DNA of 64,000 bases from Lophium mytilinum (Eukaryota; Ascomycota; Dothideomycetes; Mytilinidiales; Mytilinidiaceae), in the NCBI GenBank assembly GCA_010093605.1, contig MU004183.1:868001-932000 (forward strand), in the 5' to 3' direction. Positions 55,038 through 64,000 of the stretch are shown here, piece by piece. The position numbers and the translations under genes were made by a program. The notes under the pieces are model-generated. The model was not told the DNA's origin, did no database searches, and saw nothing but the letters and a program-made list of their open reading frames with translations. Numbering within the stretch: position 1 is the first letter of the stretch; each line of letters starts with the position of its first letter.

Positions 55038-58000
55038 TAGGCCGAAGCAGCTTTGAAGAGGGAAGGATACAGCTCGTGTTGTGGGTTGCGAGATTGTGGA
55101 TGTTGGGGTTTCTTTTTGCTGTCTGTGGCAGATATTTTTGGTTCGGCGGGCCTTGGACTTCTATTCTCATTCCTGTGAATATTTTCGATCGGTGTGGTGG
55201 AGACTTTATGGTGGTTATGTGGGCATAGTTGCTAGAATGAGTCTATCTCATGGTGGATATGGTTGGTATGCATCGTCGGCGATTTTCAAACCGAAGAGAC
55301 GCGCAGATTAGGGACATTGAGTAGTTTCCGGAAGACCGGACGTATCAAAGGAACATCTGAACAATCTTGGGGATTTCGGTGTCGAAGTTGTAGTGTGATG
55401 CTACCGAGTTGTGATTTTTGAGGGCTTTGATATGTTGGCGTCTATCTTTCGAAGTCCTCCTGCCAGGCAGTCACCTTGACCTGACGAAGTTAGGGCTCGG
55501 GGGCAGGAGGAAGAGAGAGAGTGTAGCCGTGCGCTGCGAATTCTTTGAAACTTGATAGTTGATGTCCGTACCTCTCAAGTTTTGCGGGATTTTCTAAGCT
55601 TCGGATTGCTAAACATTCCGGACAGGGTTTCTTAGTGGTCCGAAGATATGATGATGAGATAGTCTTTGAAGCTGAACGGGCTCCTGAATAGGGATGGGCC
55701 TCCTGGCGTGGCCATCTTCTAGTCGATGTGTCGAGGTTGGGCTTTTTGCAATGCCACTGTAGACTACAATGGTATTGAAAAGAGATTCTATACTTGAATG
55801 AGAATGAAGCTAAGATGAGACATTTACGTTCTGGATTCAACACTTTTACAGAGGGTGCTGCAGCTTGCCGGCATTATTGCGGTGCGGACTGTGAACTTCG
55901 CAGGGACAGTGAAAGCCTCTCGTCGTCTAGTCTGAAATGGCTTCAATGGACGTAAGAACGGCGATACCACTTAACCTCGTCCTTGAAACTAAGAATAGGG
56001 GCTACACACCTGAAAGGCCGGTGGACTTCATTGTTGCTGTTAAATTATGAGGAGGCTATGCTGGACTCTCACATGCAATGCTATACTTTGAAGTGAAGAT
56101 CGCGCCGGTGCTGCAGCGTGTGGCACTAGTATGGCATAATATATCCGTCGTGGATCCAGCTAACTCTATGATCAGGTGGCACAGCGGCGCGAGAGGCTAG
56201 CGACTGACGGCATAACGGCGCGACATTCGGCGATGTCCCTGCCGCAGTCAGGCGAAAGAGCGTTCCTGGCGGGAGGCATTCCGACGCAGATTTGTGACTG
56301 GCGGGAGGGTCTTGATAGAGGAACGATAGCGGAGTCCAGATTTTGGTACTAGAAAATGTGCGTAACAGCTCGCCGGAATGCGGCGATCATGAACCTTGAT
56401 GTCGGGAACAATTTGTGCCAGCTGGACCAATAGTGGAGCATGCAGGTAGAAAGAAAAAGAAAGTGACGGATCACCGGATGAGGAGAATATCCACACAGAA
56501 GCCTTTGGGATGACACTGTTAAGCACTCACAACTGCTAACCTTTCTATCGGAATCAAGAGTTGAAGGCTAATCTAGTGGGCGCGTGCTGGTGTTATGAAG
56601 ATCTCTGTACCGTTCCCCAGCTCCCTGTGTCGGACTTTTCTCCAAGCTGCTCTATGGTTGACGAAATCAGGAACCATCAGGTCCCGCGCAGCCCAGACAT
56701 CCGACTGGGCGACTGGACTGAGCAGGAATTGACGAGATTGTTGGGCATCTCATCCCGCAAGTAGGCCGGTCGGAACGCCCGCCGTCTTGGATCCATTGGC
56801 CCGCCTGTCAGCTGCAAATGCGACGGCTTGGCAAGCCCATCGGTGGCGTCCCAATATCTAGCCTTCTTGCAACGATGCGTTGGGGCTGCATTTGCGGGAT
56901 GGGCCCTTGGGCTTCTGATGCACCGTGTTCTCCCGAAGGCATGGTGCATGGGATAAGTAGTGCTGAATGTTGCGAGGGTCCATCTGGCACAGTGCAGAGA
57001 GCAGAGTGCGATGAGGCACATAGAAAAGGTTCTACATGAATGAAGTTCAGAAACGAGGATGTATAAAGCGACAAATGGGCTTGATGGGAAAGACTGCAAT
57101 GCGGCGGGGAGGTGGAAGACCTACAAAGTTGTGAGGTCGTCAGATTTGTCTCTCAGCTCCCCGTCGAGATCCGCTGCCGGCCAGACATCTGTTCATGCGA
57201 GCGACCTTTCCCGACCAAGCTTAGCTTCGGCCTACTCAATCGAGATCGGCCGTGCGGTCGGTCCCGCTTCATCCCTCATCCTCTAGGTCGCGGACTTCAA
57301 CACTAAACGCGTCTCGAAAACGCGTCCTTTTATGGCCGTTTAGTTATCTCTTCGAGCAAGGAGCAGGCGTCTAGCTTCATTGATGGTATGAGTCTGTCTC
57401 TATTATTCATCAACCGTCTGTCATCGCATTTCAAACCTACCTGCTCCAAGAGCTGTTTGTGATACCTCGTATTGCTGCACGCGCGGCATTTTGACGAGCC
57501 AGCCTCCAATGGCTGGCGTTTCTGCCCCTATTGACGGCTTTTCTGGTAGCATTCTCGGCCACGTAAGTTGTCGAGACTTCCGGCCTGCAGACAGCCACAA
57601 GATGGGCCCTCAACCTCTCTCCGCCCATTCTACCCCACATATACAGCCCCTAGACCCGTCCTGCCGTTAGTCTCCAGGTGGCTTTCCGTGAAGTACGGTA
57701 CGGAAGTTCAATTGAGATCCGGCCCGCTGGTTCCAAACTGCTGCTCCAGGGATCATCGGCCATTTCTGCACAGCAGCCGCTTGGTACGCTACCCACAAGA
57801 TGCGTCTAGTGGCTGCAATCGTGGTCAACCACTCGATTGCCGACAAGGGGGCAGCATGGTCCAGACCGGCACGGAAAACCCGAACCGTTCTTGAACAGCC
57901 CTTGAATTCTTACTAACTAAAGGGATGCATGAGATCTTCTGCCCAAGCTCATATGTGTACCACCGTTGAGGTTGACAATACTGGGCAGCTTGCTCTTCTC

Positions 58001-58336
58001 TCATGCACCCTAGCACTGATGCTCAAGATTAGTTTGTAATCCAGCATATGTACAACTAGCTCTGCTTCCCTGCACTCGAAGGCTATATTGATACAGCAGC
58101 GCTGGTATCTAGCGCGAACCATCGTCCTGTGAACCCTGCCTCCTTCTGGTGAACAAATCTTAGCCTTTCAGCCTCGCGGCGATTCTCGTTTGGCATCAAA
58201 TACCGCCGTCTGCCACACACTTACCGGGGTGCATGTATAAACCACCTCCCATCCGGTGCTGAGAACTTCTTAACGGAGTCAGTCTTCTATTAGCCACTTT
58301 GATTGTGTTCAGCCTACTAAGCAAGTACTCGACAGC
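55038..58336. other. Large intergenic region
   Basis: 3.3 kb. Many short open frames on both strands, none with a recognisable product or a sensible splice partner. Two ACGCGT sites lie close together at 57307 and 57320 (see findings). No tRNA, transposon end or tandem repeat seen. The sequence is not AT-rich, so RIP is not evident. Confidence 0.4.
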
Positions 58337-59834
58337 ATGCCGGACCATGCAAGCAAGTTCAATGAAGTCCCTCTAGCAGGCAATCTCGTCTCCGTCATGC
58401 TATCTATGACCACGATTGCGGTGCTTGCTGTTTGCCTCAGTATGTCAAGAAAGCGATGAGAACGAAAGAAGGCTTGCTGATCTGCTGTATAGCTCGAAGA
58501 CTTCAGACCATTCAATCTTGGAGAGCGCTCCCGCTCACAAGTTGGCGTACGTCTAGACATTATAGCGTCTATACCTTGGTCACACCTTTCGTCATTCGCT
58601 AATCCTAACATTCGATTAGTACTTATCGCTATTTACATCGACTCGAGTTTATTCGTCTTTGTCACTGCAGTCATTTCGCAGGGAGTAAATATCAACGGCT
58701 CTGGTAAACTCTGCGGTGGAGCAATTTTGCTGTGTAAGTCAAAATCAGTTGTGATGGCAGTTTCAATGACTAATGCCAGGATAAAGGTCTAATATGCTAT
58801 CTGACCACCAAACTCATGATATATTTATTCCTCGTGGAAAAGGCCGTAAGCACACTCTTTAGTAATCTTGGCTTGCATATTGAGTCAACTAACTTTACCT
58901 CGCAGTACATTATTAGAGGAAGCCGTCAATCGCGTCTCAAGAACAAACTTTACCTCTTCAACTTCTTCGGCTTGATAATTCCCTATCTGGTCGTTGTTAT
59001 CATGAACTTTGTCTAGTGAGTTACTAATGTTTGGCATTCGAACCGTTGCTGATACATTGATCGATAGTCGATTCTCTTACATCAATACGAAGGGCGTCTG
59101 CATTATCGGAATGAAACGGATTTCAATGATACCATTGATAACCTTGGACGTTGTTCTCAATGTTCGTGTCATTCCTGATGTCTACGGCTTCTCTTACCTG
59201 TTACTGACTTTGCATATAGGTCTACCTAACGATGCTATTCCTACTCCCCCTTCGACGTAAGCTCAGCACTCAACCTTTTACATTTTCTTTCGGGCGCTGA
59301 TCAAGATGTGCAGAACTCTACTCCTACCAGCATAATGTGAATCCTGCTCTCCGCAAAACGGCCATGCGGACGTTCATTGGCAGTTGCTCCACTCTCGCCT
59401 CCAGCGTGGTAAACCTAACTATCCTCATGATGTTGAAGGGTGAGCCAGGCTGGGTATGTCTCATGTGTTGTAACGCGGATATTCTCTTCAGCGTGCTTGT
59501 GCTACACTGGGTCACAGCCGTCGACAGGGTCCGCTCTCCCAATAACTCCTCAGCAAGACCGGCCGGTTCCAAGTCACGCGTTAGCAAAGCTGGAAATGGT
59601 ACCAACATCTGGAACAGCAAAAATAGTGGGAAGGGAACCGCTGTGGTCACAACTAGCTGTGTGGGCGGCAATACAAATAATCCGACAAGAGAGCTCGAAC
59701 TGGATAAGATTCGGGTGCAGACTGAGCAGACTCAGGAGGTCGAGGTCGATGCGAGAAGTGCGGTTACGTTCGATAGTGCGCAAGCGCACCAAGACTTCCC
59801 AGGCCGCAGTAACTCGACTGAACGAATGGTATAA
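58337..59834 (+). CDS. Seven-transmembrane fungal protein of unknown function
   Basis: Predicted 363 aa from eight exons: 58337-58439, 58493-58546, 58620-58733, 58787-58845, 58906-59015, 59068-59161, 59220-59256, 59314-59834. Joining them gives an uninterrupted frame with seven hydrophobic helices: VSVMLSMTTIAVLAVCL; IAIYIDSSLFVFVTAVI; ILLCLICYLTTKLMIYLFLV; LYLFNFFGLIIPYLVVVIM; IPLITLDVVLNVYLTMLFLL; SCSTLASSVVNLTILMML; ADILFSVLVLHWV. It ends in a polar Ser/Asn/Gln-rich cytoplasmic tail. The blocks NPALRKTAMRTFIGSCSTL and KGEPGWVCLMCCNADILF are, as I recall, conserved in uncharacterised fungal membrane proteins. The topology resembles a receptor, but no known receptor class was recognised. Exon order is well supported by phase; the donor at 59162 (GTTCGT) is the weakest. 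Confidence 0.8.
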
Positions 59835-60731
59835 TGGGACAGCTTTCTTTGCGTATAGAAGATATCTCGGCGTCAGGAACATGTTGACTACTTTTCGGTT
59901 CTTGGCTTGGCACCTACAGAAGTCGTGAAAGCCAAAGTGTTGATGGCTCGGTATGATCCACGGCTTAAAATTAATGATTTGTACTTGTGCTCCCTCCAGA
60001 GTGCTGAGAAATCAGCAATGTATAATCATGGACTATTTTTTGACACTGCCCAGACACTAAGACAACCCTATTCGGATTTGGGAACCTTAAATACGATCAA
60101 CTAAAGCACAAGCGAAACTCCACAACAGCTTTGACAGTTGACAACGCCCACGAAGAGTCGAAGACTCAAATTCACACAATCGAGAGAGTGCGATCTCTTA
60201 AGCGTGGAAAACCGTACCGTTTCAGCAATACCAGAATACATTTTGAGTCGTGTTGGACTGGCGCGGAGGTGTTGAAGCTGCCGATGTTCGTTGGGTGGTG
60301 ACTCAAGAAATATGAACTCCTTCGTAATGCTATGTTCTAGATCTTGGATCTGAGAGAGAAGCTGTTTTTACTGGGCGCCGTCAAGCCCCCCGATGCCTTT
60401 ATTGGAAGCGAAGCTGTAGCAGCTCTATGCGCTTCCAGACGTGCTTACCTACCCTCTACCCACCCGGCAAAGTCCAGATCTAGTCAGTGTCAAACTTCAA
60501 TCTTGGCTGCTTTACGCCTTACTAATTACTTTCACGGCTGAAGATGACTCGCTATCATACTCACTGCTCCCTAGCTTTTGAAACCTATTTAAGTAGGTGA
60601 CGTTCTCCCCATCATGAAAACCATCCAAGGCATCACTTCTCATTTACCGTATCAACCAAACATCTCCGTCCCTACGCTTCCCAGTCCTCTTTTCCACTCT
60701 CCCAACAATCCCTTCACCCTCCCCCTTTACC
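59835..60731. other. Intergenic, leader of the Rid-family gene at right
   Basis: 0.9 kb without a supported gene. From about 60600 the sequence is rich in CCT/ACC, a typical leader for the ATG at 60732. Confidence 0.4.
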
Positions 60732-61219
60732 ATGTCCCACCTCCAGTACTCTAAATACGAGGGGTACGGCGAAAGAGCCAAAAACGAGATCCACTACAGC
60801 CAGGCGGTCCGCTACGGCAACATCATCGAGATATCCGGCCAAGGTACGTCAAACCCCACCCCTCACAACACTATCCCTCCCAACCCCTTCTCCAGCTCCG
60901 CAAGACTCATGCCCACCCCCCAGGCGGATGGGACCGCCTAACCGAAGCCATCCCCTCCTCCGAAGGCCCGCAAGTCGACCAAGCCTTCGCCAACGTCGAG
61001 CACACGCTGCAAAAAGCAGGCGGGAAAGGCTGGAGCCAGGTCTACAAAATCCGTTGCTATGTGGTGAAGATGGATACGCTGGAGAGCGGCCACATTGTGC
61101 GGAACCTGCGGAAGTATTGTCCCGATCATCAGCCGATTTGTACGGTTGTTGGCGTGGAGAGTTTGGCGCTGAAGGAGATGCGGATTGAGATTGAGGTTGC
61201 GGCGCATTTGGGGGAGTGA
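60732..61219 (+). CDS. Rid (YjgF/YER057c/UK114) family protein, atypical
   Basis: Predicted 135 aa: exon 1 60732-60843, exon 2 60924-61219; the splice is inside a Gly codon (ISGQGGWD). Canonical RidA proteins hydrolyse reactive enamine/imine intermediates of PLP enzymes and form trimers. Family landmarks are HYSQAVRYGNIIEISGQGG, VDQAFANVEHTLQKAGGKGW, VYKIRCYVVKM and MRIEIEVAAHL. At the position of the catalytic Arg (in a PxRS segment in RidA) this protein reads QPICTVVGVE, with Cys instead of Arg. It probably belongs to a Rid subfamily without imine deaminase activity. No targeting sequence is seen, so cytosolic. Confidence 0.9.
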
Positions 61220-63716
61220 GGGGCTGGTGATGGTTTCTGGGTTGAAGGGTGGGGGGATGATGGGGCTTAGCAAGTCTTTGGGAGCTTTGTGTCTTGGAAC
61301 GCTTTTATCTGGTGGGCTGTGGGGTGCCTCAGGGTTGTGGATACGCTGTCAAAACGTCGATTAGATAACATATAATTTGAAGTGTACGGAAATATAACAC
61401 CTCGACTATAGTGTTGTGGAGTTTGCGTCTATATCGGCTTCTAGTTTGAAGAGGATAGATATAACATCCGTAATTTAGGGCCTTGCAAACTTGATATCTG
61501 TAGCAGCATGTGCTCAGTAGGTTCGGGGTGTCTTTAAGCCACGTGCATGCTGCCAAAATGCTATCGATATGCATTTGATTTACAGTATCCAAACCTTTCC
61601 CAAATATATTCGGACTGATAACTTCGGGGTGTCTCGCGGCCATATGTACATTATCAAAGTGTACGTAGGATATCTTTCACTTATAGGTCATGTGTTTAGC
61701 TAGTGTCGACCTGAGTTTTAGGACCGGAAGCTTCACACCGGTGAGTTCTTCCGGTTGACAGCTTCGGATGTGGCCCGGACGACACGCATAGGTATCTGAT
61801 ACTTGGACCGTTCCCGCGTAAGTTGGCACTTCGGAGATCGCGTGACAGTGTAGCTAACTGGAGTACGGTGAATAGAGTGAGTGGAAGCGAGTCCGTGGTA
61901 AGCTGTCCATTGAGGGACCTCTCCTCGAGTGAGGGTATATAGTTTGCTTATATTTGGCTGTCTACTATTAATCCTGGGATTGGGACAGTCTGCTGGTCAG
62001 CTGGGTCCTGTTAAACAAAAATCTCTACTAAAGTCCTTCGTTCGCCGATGGCCGTCCAGGGTTACGAGTTCGACGCCTGGTGTGTCCGTCCACTCGTTAG
62101 AAAACAACACCTATCTACAAACCAAAACCAGTTGTTTTTTTGCTTTTTGATACGCCCCCGGAAGCAGAAGGAGTAATATGGAGGCCTGCTCACCACCTTT
62201 TTTGCTAGAGCGCGCGGATATGAATGAGGGACTTATCACTGATGCAGGCCTTAGTGTATGATATACTCGGATAACGAGGTCGTGAGAAGATGACGCGCGT
62301 ATGGTATAGGCTGAATATCAAAGGTTGGAGCTTTCGACGGTATTTTACCCAGAAATCCGGGTGTGGAGTATCGGTTGCTGAAAGACTTTGTTTGTAAAGG
62401 GAGGGGCTGGTGTTTACGTGGCATGGCGCTGTGTCGCACAGTACACTATGAAGCTTTTATCCGATATCTTTTGCTTTATACGATCTACATTGACATTTTA
62501 TGGCAGCGTTTGCTGTCTTTTCGCAGGATCACTCACGGCCGAAGTGGTAAAAGCGGACCAAACATCCCGTCCGGTCGCAAGTAAAGAGTGGTCTCCAAGA
62601 TGGCAAGCATTTACTTCATGATAACTCGCCGCAGTTCTTAAGTAGCAAGGTCTAAAAGTGGAAGAAGCTCCTAGGGGTCTTTATGGGTCATATGCCGAGT
62701 TCATATTTGTGACAATCGAAATAGGCCAACTCGATTGATTGTCGGTCTTTGTCTGTCATATTTTTTAAGTTCCAGGCGCAACTCAAAATCGCCTTTCAAT
62801 CTCTCTTGATCCGTGATAGAGCAGAACGAGCGAGAGCAGTCCTCAGGAGAAGGGACCAATCGTTCTCGGATTGAAGCGATTTGAAATGAGCTCTCAACTT
62901 CTCTTGGTTGAGTTCTGGGTCGATCATGCGAATGAGTTGCTCAAAAGAGGGCATCTTGCATCAACGGCGCGTAATATTGCAGTTCTGGAGGCCATACCGG
63001 AAATAATGCCTGGAGGTACCAATGGCGACTTGTGTGGCACTTTCTTGTCTTCTTCAAACATGAGAACGATCCGGTGGCAGTAAAAACAACTATGGGCATC
63101 CCATTCGCTGGGCTCCAAGGGTCTAGACATGATAGAGAGGCTCCGTTGAACATGAAGAGGCAGTACGGGTAGCCCGAAGTTCGACCAGGCTTGCGAACTC
63201 TGTTACTTCTGGTTTCATAGTGGCTTACTAGAGGATATGGAATAGTCGTAGGCGATTTACACATGTCTAGAGAGAATGATTCTTAGACGGAGCTTGGAAC
63301 AGGTTTTCGCATGTATTCCTCGACCGCCACTCGATGATCGACGGAGCTAATAAGATTGTAATGTCTCATGGAGAGAACGTACCAGTCTGACTGCTGCGCT
63401 GTGAAAGTGTCGCCAAAGGTGGTGGAAGTATTGGCGTTGATGCTCATAATGATGTTGACGGTTGGCGCTAGGAGCCTAGCACGTACGTAGGTTCCAGGTA
63501 TATAGAGAAGAGCCCCGCGTTGTTAATATTGCCAAGGAGCAAAGTCTGACAGTTAGGTCAATCAACCGATACTTAACACAGAAAGAACCTACCTAGACTT
63601 CGAACTCACCGTCCTAGAACTCTAGCCAACCACTCGCATATCTTCTAACAAAGGCCTGGCAAAAAGGCGAGTACAGATTGGTATTTCTACAGACACAAAA
63701 GCCTACATCTATCTAT
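61220..63716. other. Intergenic region, no gene recognised
   Basis: 2.5 kb of ordinary composition. Short open frames only; one at 61929 has a hydrophobic start resembling a signal peptide but begins with GTG, so it is not called. The 3' region of SAM50 lies at the right. Confidence 0.4.
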
Positions 63717-64000
63717 CTACAAGAACTCTATTCCCACACCGAACGCGACCCCCTTGCGCCCGGCCTCTCCCCTCCGCTGCACCAATGGCAGTGAGAAAGC
63801 AACCTCGAACCTAGCGACGGGATGCGCGTACACAAGGCCCAATCCAGCCGCACAGCTCGGTAGGCCATCCTTCAGCGCCCCGAGCGTGCGCTGCATGCTG
63901 CCTAGAGTAGAGTCGCTGCCGTCCTTGCCCTTGCCTTTCAGCGCAAGCAGTCGTCCACCATTGATGAAGGCCTGCACACGTAGCGGTGTCTCGGCGCCGA
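63717..64000 (-). CDS. SAM50: SAM50/Tob55 mitochondrial outer-membrane assembly protein, C-terminal part
   Basis: Minus-strand frame open to the window edge, so only the last 94 or so residues are present. SAM50 is the Omp85-family beta-barrel of the sorting and assembly machinery, inserting beta-barrel proteins into the outer mitochondrial membrane. The visible part contains ETPLRVQAFINGGRLLAL, a CAAGLGLVYAHPVARFEVAF segment and the terminal strand RKGVAFGVGIEFL, ending in a hydrophobic-aromatic beta signal as the family requires. The stop TAG is at 63717-63719. The N-terminal POTRA domain and most of the barrel are beyond the window. Confidence 0.9.
   Translation of the reverse strand, partial: GAETPLRVQAFINGGRLLALKGKGKDGSDSTLGSMQRTLGALKDGLPSCAAGLGLVYAHPVARFEVAFSLPLVQRRGEAGRKGVAFGVGIEFL

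Noticed and set aside
61929-62150. Possible small secreted protein (hydrophobic N-terminus)
   Set aside because: The frame starts with GTG, has no ATG and ends within 73 codons with no supporting context.
1-64000. CRISPR array, operons, riboswitches or other prokaryotic systems
   Set aside because: The DNA is eukaryotic with spliceosomal introns throughout; the only regular repeats are the 109-bp array and the transposon-related repeats described.

Overview
The window is nuclear DNA of a filamentous ascomycete (Pezizomycotina; Dothideomycetes is only a guess). The evidence is the gene set (ERG6, SFL1, SLT11, MZM1, Lunapark, XPT1, SAM50, GH55, several 2EXR proteins), short introns of about 48-105 nt with GTANGT-type donors and CTAAC/CTAAT branch sites, CT-rich leaders, and a 5.5 kb island in which CpA/TpG has nearly vanished in favour of TpA, the signature of repeat-induced point mutation (RIP). 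Nothing looks prokaryotic. No tRNA or rRNA gene could be supported. I report 21 protein genes, two of them cut by the window edges; exons were joined by reading splice sites and checking phase.

Layout. 0-7 kb: the C-terminal part of a type B carboxylesterase, an extended SDR reductase convergent with a second NAD(P)-binding epimerase-like gene, and an SMI1/KNR4-domain protein. 7.5-10.6 kb: a divergent pair of paralogous 2EXR genes. 12-17.4 kb: a long disordered J-domain protein divergent from a gene of unknown function. 17.6-17.9 kb: a short direct repeat. 18.5-26.2 kb: Lunapark (minus) and MZM1 (plus), once head-to-head with only about 230 bp between their ATGs, now split by a TIR-bounded, RIP-degraded element that contains an assembly gap. 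26.3-29.4 kb: SLT11 and ERG6. 30-32.2 kb: a perfect 32-bp-arm palindrome and an LPxELR-type F-box-like gene. 35-38 kb: PDB1 and a single-pass membrane protein. 38.4-39.5 kb: an array of about eleven ~109-bp repeats. 40.2-47.2 kb: SFL1, an F-box gene bracketed by two different MITEs with TA target duplications, and XPT1. 48.3-51.1 kb: a tandem pair of 2EXR genes. 52.4-55 kb: a secreted GH55 beta-1,3-glucanase. 58.3-59.8 kb: an eight-exon seven-helix membrane protein. 60.7 kb: a Rid-family protein lacking the usual catalytic arginine. 63.7 kb: the C-terminus of SAM50 at the right edge.

Most genes are unrelated housekeeping functions: ergosterol synthesis, pyruvate dehydrogenase, splicing, mitochondrial outer-membrane assembly, ER junctions and purine salvage. 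There is no biosynthetic or defence cluster. The distinctive signals are the local expansion of 2EXR proteins at two places about 40 kb apart, the RIP-hit element inside a bidirectional housekeeping promoter, the two MITEs around one gene, the tandem array, the palindrome, and several introns whose length is a multiple of three and which carry no stop.
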